Shown: positions 10,261 to 19,615 of the stretch, piece after piece
How positions within the stretch are numbered: the first letter of the stretch is position 1
Layout: each line of letters opens with the position of its first letter
Origin: Euplotes aediculatus
Taxonomy: Eukaryota; Ciliophora; Spirotrichea; Euplotida; Euplotidae
NCBI GenBank assembly: GCA_030463445.1
Contig: JAQGFW010001085.1
Location: forward strand, 1-21,640
Length of the DNA: 21,640 nucleotides
Direction: 5' to 3'
Notes under the pieces: model-generated
Told to the model about the DNA's origin: nothing
Databases searched by the model: none
What the model saw: only the letters and a program-made list of their open reading frames with translations
Translations under genes and position numbers: made by a program

Positions 10261-12626
10261 ATGAATAAATACTTCACGATTAATATAATCAAATTACATT
10301 TTAGAAGAGAAAAAAATTCTCTTTTACTAGAAACTATATTTTAGAACATGAAAAATTTATAAAATTTACTTTTTAATTCTCTTCATACAATGATTCCAAA
10401 ATTAAGAAACAATGATGAGATCAAGTTCTAATTACTTTAATAAGATTATTGATCTCAATAAAAATTACCGAAACTTATGTCTCTTAATGTTTCTCTGATT
10501 CACATTCCATTTTAAAGGAATTTGTTGACATGTAATGATCTAAATCTGTCGATGTGGATAATATTGGATTATTACATACTTGATAGTATTCATTCGCAAA
10601 AATATTTAGATTGATATTATACCCTCGTTATTTAATGTTGAATATTTGTGTTGGAACCTGAAGTTTTCCAACTTTAAAAAGGAGCTATAATCTTAAGCTC
10701 AAAGTTCTGATAAATAGTCTTATTAAAAATATTTGATATTATGAAAATATATTGTATAAACTGATGCATTACTATTAATAAATCTGGAAAATATTCTTTA
10801 AAGTCTTGTCATTAAAAGTTTATTTAAGAATTATATCAAACAGTGAATGACATTTTTTAACAAATCTATGAATTCAACAAGATAAAAATAAAATATTTAT
10901 TATTTAAATTATTAAGTATTTCAATTATAATAATGTCTAATTTTTACTTATTTAGAGGCAAATTTTGAAAAGAAACTCGACAACGAGGAATCAAAAGTAC
11001 CTATTACTTAATAATATTTTATTACTATTTGAATAATTTTTGAAGAATAGTTATTTTTTTATTGATTATATATTAGTTATTCTTTATTAATTATAGTGAA
11101 GGTGAACAATAAATTATTTAATTTTTTTTTAAATTTTCAATTACATTGATTATTCTTAAATTTGAATTTTTAAATATTTATAAAATTATGCTCATATTTT
11201 AAGTGAAAATAATTATAGAACAACAATTTAAATACCTACAATATAAATCAGTGGAAAGTAATTGAAAAATCTATTTGATATCCTTCAATAATCGAAGATG
11301 AGTGCGATGAAATATTCGAAGAGTTTCTAAACAATAAGAGTAAGTATAAACGAATATATGATCAAATAATTATATTTAAAATGGAGCTTTATAACTGTAA
11401 TTTTATTAATATTGAATTCTAATTATCCAAAATTAACTAATCAGTCATTGATAGTTTATTATAATTATTTATTTTTAACATATAAAGTAGTGAAAATTAT
11501 TTTAAAAAGTTAAATTTACTTAGTAGATATTATTTAAATTGAGACCAATTTGAAGGGAAGTTAGCTATATCTTACAATATATTAATAATTACATTTCTAC
11601 TTATTTATCACAGATTTGTCGCATTTTCATATTTTATATTTTAATGGTTCAATTCTAACAAATATAACATGTTAAAAATAAAAATAATTGCATGTCGTTT
11701 TCTAAAACTATGTATTTGGAATTATATTTTAACAAGCTAACAAATTTGAAGGGTTCTAGAGTTACTTAGATTCTCTGATTTAAGTTGATAACTTGTTTAT
11801 AAATTTAAACTCAGAGATACTTTGTTTAAAATCAATCAGCTCCTATCATAATTATCAATAATAATTTTCAAACCCTTTTCTAGATGAAGTCAATTTCTTC
11901 TTGATATGATTAATTCAATATTTTATACTTTATCAACTAAATTTATCTAACTCTCTCTTATTTTTACAAAACCTTGAAATAGTTTTTCTCAATCCTTTCT
12001 TTTCTGCTCATCAAGAATTTTATTCTTCTGCATTTTTGATTTACGAGGATTTAAAAATATCGATATTTTTAATATCGGCAATTAAAAAAGATCTAATTAA
12101 TTTGCTTTATATTAACAAATTTGTTCCAAAATTTGTCCTATCTTACTAATAATTGATTTGTCCAACATTATTTATACAAGCCTATTTAAACTTTTATAAC
12201 GAATAAATTAAAAAGAAATTTCAACAGAAGTTAAAATAAAAATCTCGAATTGGAAAAAAAGAAACATTGTCAAAAACAATAGATCCACTCCATCTTACAA
12301 TAATCCAAAGCTAGCCAAATTTAATCCAGTTTTGAACAAAAGTTTTAAAACTTCAATTTAAAGGAGTGGAAACAGATGAGAATTTAAAATCACTCATGAC
12401 TAAACTTTACATTCAAGATTAAAGCATAAAAACAATAAATTGAAGTTTGGAAATGTGTCCGATTTTGCCTCAATTTTCGGAAATATATGAATAATATTAT
12501 GGATTATTTCTTATATTATTAAAAATTTTATAAAATAAAAAAAGCAGAATCAATTCTTAGTGCCTTAAAACTCATGTCCATATATTATATTCTTTACATC
12601 AGACTGATTAAAATTCGCATTTGTGA
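10261..12626 (+). CDS. Hypothetical protein of about 401 aa
   Basis: Proposed exons are 10261–10915, 10956–10996, 11219–11339, 12216–12341 and 12364–12626, with UGA at 12624–12626; the total is exactly 401 codons. Exon 1 is long, and its part 10450–10690 has strong first-position GC bias (for instance FVLEPEVFQLQKGAIILSSK). Exon 3 reads IIEDECDEIFEEFLNNK, clearly acidic coding. Exon 5 carries LMTKLYIQDQSIKTINWSLE. The intron between exons 3 and 4 is 876 bp, so the last two exons could belong to a separate gene; the 22-bp intron between exons 4 and 5 is very short. Downstream sequence could also continue the frame, with UGA as Trp. No family is recognised. Confidence 0.5.
12051..12072. repeat. 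Perfect 22-bp palindrome in a long intron
   Basis: Positions 12051–12061 are the exact reverse complement of 12062–12072, with the centre in ATCGAT. The element lies in the 876-bp intron of the gene at 10261–12626. The first five bases of the central motif recur at once at 12073–12077. Function is unknown. Confidence 0.8.
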
Positions 12627-13576
12627 TTTTTTGATAAGCTAGAAAGTATAAATAAAACTTATGTGATATCTTATAGATCATATTATCAGTAAGCGTTTTG
12701 GAACGTGATGAACTTTTAATTCTTTATTTCATTAAAAATCTTCATAAAAGATAGATATTGTTTAGAATAAATAATTTGCGTGTTTATCTTTATAAACTGT
12801 AAGCAAATTTTAACAATGAAGCAGGCTGTATTGAAAGTAATGATGAATAATTTTTAAGAATTAAGATTTGATTCTAAACATTTTGAGAGAACAAATTAAA
12901 AAGAAGAAAAATGCAAGTTTAATTACTTTAATTGTTAAAGAATAGCACTGCTACGATTTTTACTCTTATTATGATGATTGACTAAATTAAAAAATGTTAA
13001 CTTTTCTAAAGGTTTTAAATTTTATTAACAAATAGGAATGAATAGTTTAAAGTAGAATTATTAAGTGAAAAAGTAATTAGTGCTTGAAAAATATGATAGA
13101 ATCCATTCGATTATATTAGTTTAGAAAGAGGAATTAAATGGAAATGAAGAGAGAAAAAAGAACTCTAATAAATATAAAATATTTTTAATACATTTAATTA
13201 TTAGTTTTTTATACTTAATTAAGAGAGTTATCGAGCAATAATTTATAAACCAATATACTTTCAATTTATTTAAAATCAAAAACTGGGAATAATTATAAAA
13301 TAAAAACTAATTATTTTTTATGATTAATTTTATCATTTAATTTTAATAAAAAAGCTAACGTAAATATAGTCATTGATAAACTACATTTTAATAATACTTT
13401 TATCAAGATTCATACTTTAATGTTCAACTTATATTTTTATTTTACTTAATTTTTTTTATAACAACTGTATCTATTGATTAAATGAATATGATGAAATAAA
13501 AGAAATAATTATTTGTTATTCTATTACAAGTCTAAACGACTACTCAAATTGTTGGTAGTTTAACCCAAGATCTTTC
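12627..13576. other. Region between convergent genes with scattered possible exons
   Basis: Most of this stretch is AT-rich with no firm gene. Plus-strand segments at about 12632–12710 and 12825–12870 look coding-like but do not join in a model I trust. The best candidate, at 13036–13170, is listed separately. They may be further 3' exons of the gene ending at 12626, or remnants. Confidence 0.3.
13036..13170 (+). CDS. Possible exon, Lys/Glu-rich
   Basis: After an acceptor-like AAATAG, a frame of about 45 codons reads KQLVLEKYDRIHSIILVQKE and then EELNGNEERKK. It has good first-position G content and three in-frame UAA/UAG read as Gln. No donor, start or stop could be fixed, so the parent gene is unknown. 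Confidence 0.3.
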
Positions 13577-13959
13577 TCAGGATAAGAAGACTTTGCCTTC
13601 TCTTTACCTTTATTTTTTACTATGCTTAGCTTGGTTGATTTCTTCTTCAGATAGGTTCCTTTTACTTAAAGTTGAAATTTTATTTTTCATTCATATCCTA
13701 ATTTACCATAATTTGATCCCTTCAAGTCTTAATAATTTTACTTTATATGATTAAACATATAAATACGTCAAAGGAATTGAATTTATGATTAGCTGATGTA
13801 TTTAAGTTAATAAATACTTTGAAGTTAATGAGTTGGCTCCTTTTAACTCCAATTAATATCCTTCCAATATGCCAATGTTAATTTCATCAACAGATTGTAT
13901 GGCATAAAGATAGCGGATTCTAATTAAACTCTACGAATGTGTATTCTCATCATTAAATT
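13577..13959 (-). CDS. 3' part of a minus-strand gene, unknown product
   Basis: Minus-strand exons are 13959–13935, 13919–13818 and 13727–13577, with UGA stop at 13579–13577; phases agree. The middle exon reads RYLYAIQSVDEINIGILEGY and has codon-position GC of 13/10/10. The last exon is basic and acidic in turn (SKRNLSEEEINQAKHSKK) and ends in a Lys/Arg-rich tail. In-frame UAA occurs in both and is read as Gln. An alternative frame starting from a double ATG at about 13953 is also open but has worse codon-position GC. The start codon is not found. No family is recognised. Confidence 0.4.
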
Positions 13960-14126
13960 CTATCAAAGTAGTTTGCACAAAATAGATTAATAATTGCACT
14001 CATTTAAGAGTGTACAGAAGAGGAAGTTATATTTGAGATTACTTTTTAGCTCTAGTAATTTGATAACTACAATAACTCAAAATAAATTATTTCATCGCAT
14101 AACTTATATTAACTATTATTTTATAG
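13960..14126. other. Short region between divergent coding segments
   Basis: This lies between the minus-strand exon starting at 13959 and the plus-strand exon starting at 14127. It must contain the missing 5' parts or promoters of one or both genes. The standard-code frame that enters the exon from 13994 starts at TTG and crosses a good acceptor (ATTTTATAG), so I treat it as non-coding. Confidence 0.3.
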
Positions 14127-17100
14127 AACAAGAAATTAAGAAAATCTACTTATTTATAGATTTCGAATTTAAAAATAAAAATATTGAAATTACAGGATTA
14201 GAAAAAGAGATAAACAGCTTTTTAAAGGAAAATAAGAAAGAAGAATATAAAGAACTTCAGCTTTATGGACTAGCTAAAGACTTCAATAAAAATCAAACCA
14301 CAGTTACATCATTTAAAATAACTCCAGGGTTTTTTGATTTAATTAAAAATTGTCCATCTGTACTTTATAACCAAACTATTTTAAGTAAAGTTAAGAAGAT
14401 AAGCATAAAAAGAGGCATTTAAATTTACTAATTATGAATATTGCAAACAAGGCAAGTACACACAGGAAATAGTGAACAGTGTAATAGGATGGTTCATAAC
14501 CTTATGTGCAGAAAATAATTGGCATATGGTAAAATCCTTTAAACAGCACACCGAAAATATTAATAGCTTTTATTATTTATTAGAGTTATTGATAAAACAA
14601 ATCAAAAGAAAAAGTTTGAGCAATTCATATATTTTTTAAATTTTCTTATAAAATTTTATATTTTTGTTACTTTGTCTATAATTAAAAAAAACTATAACTT
14701 TGCTTCATATCTTCTTAAGGATTTTATATAATTAGAGTTGCACAAATGGTAACTAAAATTATTAGAATATTATGATTAAAATTCTCATTATTTGACAAAA
14801 ATGATAATAAATTTATATAGATTGACAAAGAAAAAGAAAATATTAACTCTGAAAATAGTAAATTAAACATAGAATTCTTGAACTTTATTGAAAATCTATT
14901 TTCTTTTAAATTTCGAAAAAATGAAGAACTAAAAAATGAAGAATTAAAAAATGAAGATGAACATTTAATATCTAATGATCGATACATCTGGATTATTGGA
15001 GATAAATGTAAGATTTTATATAAATTTCTCTGACTATTTATTTAATATTTTTAGATCGAGATTTAGAAATCGAGTAGTGATAAAAAAACATTATTTTGCA
15101 ATTTGAAAGAATAAAATAAATCTTGATTAGGATCACAAAATCGGCTATTATTTGAGACAAGTAAAGCTTTAAAGAATAAATATTTTGAGAGAATGAAATA
15201 AAAAAGATAATTTATAAGATATATTCGCCAAACTAATTAATTATTATCTTGGAGCATATTTTAATTAAAGCAATAATAATTAGTTTAGAATCAATTTATT
15301 GAACTTATGCTTTATTTATAACCATATAATCACTTACTTCATATTCATTTATATTATTTTTGAGTTAAATAAAGAATTAATTTCAAAGAGTATAGTTATT
15401 TTTAGTTTTAAATATTTTCGCAAGAATCTATCATTTAAATCTTATATTTATTTCGATAAATATATTAATGAACATGTATTTATAATACAAAAATTATGAA
15501 TCTTTAGCATTAATTTGATTGTATTGATAGTTTTACTAAACGATTGTAAATTCTTATTAGTTTTTTTATCTTTAATTTATTATTAAGTTTCGGACTTATT
15601 CTTCAGTAATATTTAATAAAATTATTAGATTTCATCATAAATAAATTTGCTAATTAAAAAAAATTAAATTATGATATTAATTTGTATATTATTTTTTTAA
15701 ATAAATACTGTTTAGACTACTCAAAAAAATTAAATTTAAAACGAATATTTTAAAGTTATCTTTATTTTCATCATTTTGAATATTAATTGTATAACTTTAT
15801 TCAAAATTATTTTTTCTATCTTTAAGAAAAATTAAAAGAAAATAACTTTTCACATTAATCTAAATGATTAAAGAGTAATTTATTAAGAATAAACATATTT
15901 TAGTTCTTACAAATATTATAAATTAATATATACGAAGAAACGATCAATTTTAAGAGCTTTAAATAATCTAATTTTAAGTTTAAGTACTTCAATCATTAAT
16001 AAAGTATAGTAATAAAATATATGTTGCAAAATAACTCTTTCTTATAGACGATCAATATGATATCATATTCAGTGAGAAGATAATCTACGAAATTGGTAAG
16101 ATAAGTTAAAACTAACCATTAATGTTTTTAATGTAGTTAAAAAACTTAACTGATTTATTTGATGATTAAAATTCATTTTAATTAAACTATATATCTGAAT
16201 ATATTCTAACTACAGTTATCGTTAATTATAATTTAAATATGGATAAACATTTCAAACGTAATAAGTTTTATTGATAGCTCTTTCTGAATGAAAGTTTATT
16301 ATTTTCTATCGAGTTGGTATTTTGTACTATGACCTTTAAATCAAAATGATGTCTCAAACCTGTGTGAATTTGAGTCCTCCATTAAGAGCAAAATTTATAC
16401 AATTATTGGATCTCAGAAAACTTCAAATGTTGATTCGAGAGATTAAAACTTCCAGAAAAATTATTTAAAATTGGAACTGGTCTAAAAATTTAATAAGGAT
16501 TTTGGTAAATTCAAATATATAGAATGATTATCAATTTTGAACAAATTATGAATATTTATTTTTTATTCTTTAGGTTAATTTAATATACTATTTAAAATAA
16601 CTTATATTTAACTCATTATAGAATGTAAATTCATGCAAAAGAAATATCCCTTCATAAAAATTGACAGACTAAATATTACAAAGCAAGAAAAGAAAGAAAA
16701 GAAAGTTAAAGAATGAGAAAATCTTATTATTAAACCATTCAATATCTGATTTTTCGATAAGGAAACAGGAGAAAAGGTAGGCAAATCTTTTATAAATGAA
16801 TCTAAATTTTCAATTTAATTAAATTAAATGTCATCATTTTCATACCAAACCTCATTATATATGAATCTCTTTACATAGTTAATATAAACTATGAACCATA
16901 ATATTTCTTTAAAAGGAAAATCAAGTGATTAGTTGGGAAATTCTCTTTAATAAAAAAATGATGACAAAGCATTTTTGAAGTGACGATGGTGAAATTGTTG
17001 CAAAAATACTTGACCATGTAAACCAAACAGAAATTATTTTAAGAAGACTTGAAAGCTTTGAAGAACTTAAAAGTAATATCAAATTTTCTCATATCCTTAT

Positions 17101-18284
17101 AGACTACAATATAAATATATCAAATTGTACTAAAAGTATTTATTGACACTAAATACCTTTAATATTGAGATATAGCTATATCAACTAAATTATCTAAAGG
17201 AGAGTGAGGATGCAATAAAGATCCTTGAGCTTGACATTTAAAATTCATTCATCCAAAATTTTCAATAAAAGAAATAGAAAAAGATCTTGATTTCTTTGAT
17301 GAGAGTGAATTAGAAAATAAAGACATTTGTGATATGTAATAATTTTGTTATTTACATATTTATTATTCTAAATTAAAGTTTAATATGTGTATAATATTCC
17401 AATGATGAAATATATTATTTTTGCAATAATTATATTTTATTTATAGTTTTATTATTTAAAAATAAATAGTTAAAATTTTGAATCAGTTAAATTTACATTT
17501 AATTTATTAATAATTTAGAATTTGTAAATAACCTTCATAGCTTTCAATTTAAAATAAATAAACAGAAAATTTTTGAATCCTTGAGAACATACTCATTTAA
17601 GTTTAACAATAAAAATGAAAAGGTAATATGCACTACTAATAAATTAGAGTATTGAATTAGAAATTACTGCTATGTGTGGCAAAGTGAAAGAAATTAAAGA
17701 AATTATCTCCAATCTGAAATCAAAAGCAATAAAGAAACAAAGGAAACTCGGAATAACTATTAAAGTTAGTCTCTATTTTAAACATTTATAATCTGTCTTA
17801 TAGGAGAACAAAGAAAAAGAAGTCGTAATATTGACAATTCTAAAGTTTAGATTTATGATAAGTGAGTAGCAGAAATTATAAAGGACTGGCTCAAAGATGA
17901 AACTAATGAGTAAGAATAATATTAATATTTATAGTTATTTTATGAAATTATCTTTCAGAGTTAAGAATCAAAGGTAATATAAAAATGATGAATCAACATT
18001 ATTTAAACCTTGATGTGAACCAAATAATCAAAATCCCTTTTCATGACCTCAATTTATAGTTTTGAATTCAATTCTGCTTGGACAACTGTTGTAATTGGAA
18101 TGATCGAACTTCTTTCTTTAATTGCAACACAGAATTGTAAGTAATTGAACTCTCATAAGATTATATAGATTATGAAGATGATATATTTTTCGACAAAATT
18201 TGGATTTCATACTTTGTAAGTTTAAAATAAAATAAAGGCAGAAATTATTTAATGCTTTAATAAAAATTTATTCATTATAAATGA
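14127..18284 (+). CDS. Large gene of about 16 exons, unknown protein (5' end missing)
   Basis: Proposed exons are 14127–14384, 14404–14528, 14821–15007, 16048–16095, 16295–16504, 16622–16776, 16916–17072, 17103–17135, 17176–17335, 17541–17622, 17648–17764, 17804–17824, 17851–17909, 17959–17973, 18060–18136 and 18169–18284, with UGA at 18282–18284. All phases agree over about 605 codons. Clear segments include LYGLAKDFNKNQTTVTSFKI, EYCKQGKYTQEIVNSVIGWF, WFFDKETGEKENQVISWEIL, KDLDFFDESELENKDI and FNSAWTTVVIGMIELLSLIA. Exon 3 has a NEELK repeat. The part at 17176–17240 is Cys/Trp-rich and less certain. Introns run from 19 bp to 1040 bp. A split into two or three genes (for example near 14530 or 15008) is possible. 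The start codon lies upstream of 14127 and is not identified. No family is recognised. Confidence 0.5.
14908..14959 (+). repeat. Short in-frame tandem repeat coding NEELK
   Basis: About three copies of a 15-nt unit rich in AAAAATGAAGAA lie inside exon 3 of the gene at 14127–18284. They encode Asn-Glu-Glu-Leu-Lys units and then drift to NEDEH. The repeat is likely a flexible acidic/basic linker. Confidence 0.7.
15008..16047 (+). other. Proposed 1040-bp intron
   Basis: It starts with GTAAGATT and ends with TTCTTATAG. It joins an exon ending in RYIWIIGDK to one reading DQYDIIFSEKIIYEI with matching phase. Inside it the first-position G content is low, which argues against coding, although all frames are open under this code. 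An alternative end of the upstream gene soon after a UAG UGA pair at about 15075 is possible, which would make the rest intergenic. Confidence 0.4.
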
Positions 18285-18941
18285 TTTTAAAATTAAGCAA
18301 AAATTGAGTAAAAATATACAAATTTAATTGTTAAAACGCATATTTACTGAAGTATAACTTTATTCCTTACAATCCTGTCATCATAAATTGATAAAAGCTT
18401 CATATTTTAAATGAATAATTCAAATTAACTGATATAAATTAATGAAAATTTTATTATTTTTTTTCTCTCAGAAATTCTGAGAGAAAACTTTTATTTAAAT
18501 TTAATCTTCTCAACATGAAAATTTCAGATAAATTGATAAAGAATATGAAGATTAAAATACTTAAAGTGAGAAAGATAATAATACTAATAATATCTATTAT
18601 AATGATTTAATTCACTGCAATAATACATATTGATTTTAAAATAAAATGAGCAAATAACTGAATAACTATTTAATTTAATTTAAAGAGTAATAATATAATA
18701 GTATTAAATATCTAAAATATTCTTTTAATTTATTTAACTTAAACTTTTAAGAATTTTAATTTATTTAAAACATAAACAATTTATTTTAATATCAATAAAA
18801 ATTGAATCAAAATATTAACTTATCTTATTAATTTGGAAAAAAAAACATCTTTGTACAAATATTGATTGAAATAATATGCAATAAAAAGTAAAAGTGAAAC
18901 ATTGAAAATTGTATTTTCTATGCTATTTTGACTAATCAAAA
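18285..18941. other. AT-rich intergenic region with hairpin
   Basis: This lies between the UGA at 18282–18284 and the ATG at 18942. Apart from the palindrome at 18461–18487, I see nothing beyond AT-rich spacer. A short stretch at 18500–18600 with Lys/Glu codons is too weak to call. Confidence 0.4.
18461..18487. repeat. Inverted repeat, 13-bp perfect arms, 1-nt centre
   Basis: Positions 18461–18473 are the exact reverse complement of 18475–18487, with a single A between them. It lies about 180 bp after the stop of the large gene and about 450 bp before the next start. As RNA it would need a few unpaired bases at the centre to form a hairpin. It could be a 3'-end signal, a protein-binding palindrome, or the remnant of a small mobile element. 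Confidence 0.85.
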
Positions 18942-19344
18942 ATGACTAACAGTTTTATATAGAAAGAAGATCTCATAAAGGTAGGATACAAATATATTTA
19001 ATTATTTTAATTTTATTAATTTTTTTATTTAGGCAAAAGATATTATTACTGAAAAATCGAGAGAAATTGCTGACAAAAATGATATGTAAGATTTGAATCA
19101 AAAGTATCTAATTTTGTTTGCTATAGTGATGATAATGCAAAAAAATAATGAAATAACTAAAATTATTAACGATTGCTTCATAAAAACAATAAAGACTACT
19201 CCAACATTGCATTCAATTGAAGATTTGAGCACAGCCAATATTTTTGAAGCGGAGACCAATTTAGCTTTAAATAAACTTTTATTCAAGTAAGCTTATTTTT
19301 CGAAATGTAGTTATGAAGATAATAAAATTTCAATTAAATTGTGA
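18942..19344 (+). CDS. Hypothetical 116-aa protein, two exons (clear model)
   Basis: Exons are 18942–18980 and 19033–19344, with a 52-bp GT–AG intron and UGA stop at 19342–19344. It begins MTNSFIQKEDLIK, where Gln is UAG (18960–18962). Exon 2 reads DIITEKSREIADKNDMQDLN, with UAA at 19087–19089 as Gln, then a hydrophobic stretch YLILFAIVMIM, then IEDLSTANIFEAETNLALNK, and another UAA Gln at 19288–19290. The part between the two UAA codons is also open under the standard code, but it makes sense only as the middle of this larger frame. The profile is that of a small, mostly helical protein; the hydrophobic stretch is too short for a confident membrane call. The family is unknown. Confidence 0.8.
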
Positions 19345-19615
19345 ATTTAAGCAATATAAATAAATTATACTAAATACTTTTATGATTTAAAAATTTATTT
19401 AAAAATACATTACTTTCAAGTTGGCTTCTAATAGAAAATTTCAAATGGTAAAATAAAATGTATGTCAGGGACATTAATATTTCTAACTAATAAAATGCTA
19501 TTATTTTTAAATTAGAAATTTAAAAAAAAAATAAACCTCTTCAGCAAATTATAATATAATAATATTCTTGCTACTTATTATATTTCTAAAATTTAATTTT
19601 GTATTGATTTTTTAG
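19345..19615. other. Intergenic region, tandem genes
   Basis: AT-rich spacer between the UGA at 19342–19344 and the acceptor at 19615 (TTTTTTAG). An untranslated or short coding first exon of the next gene may lie here, but none can be fixed. Confidence 0.35.

Noticed and set aside
14724-14987. Minus-strand 87-codon frame rich in Ser/Phe
   Set aside because: It is the antisense of the Glu/Lys/Asn-rich exon 14821–15007; its composition is the mirror of that exon.
15299-15499. Plus-strand 66-codon frame rich in Ile/Phe/Tyr
   Set aside because: It lies in the long proposed intron, starts at TTG, has low first-position G content and joins nothing in phase.
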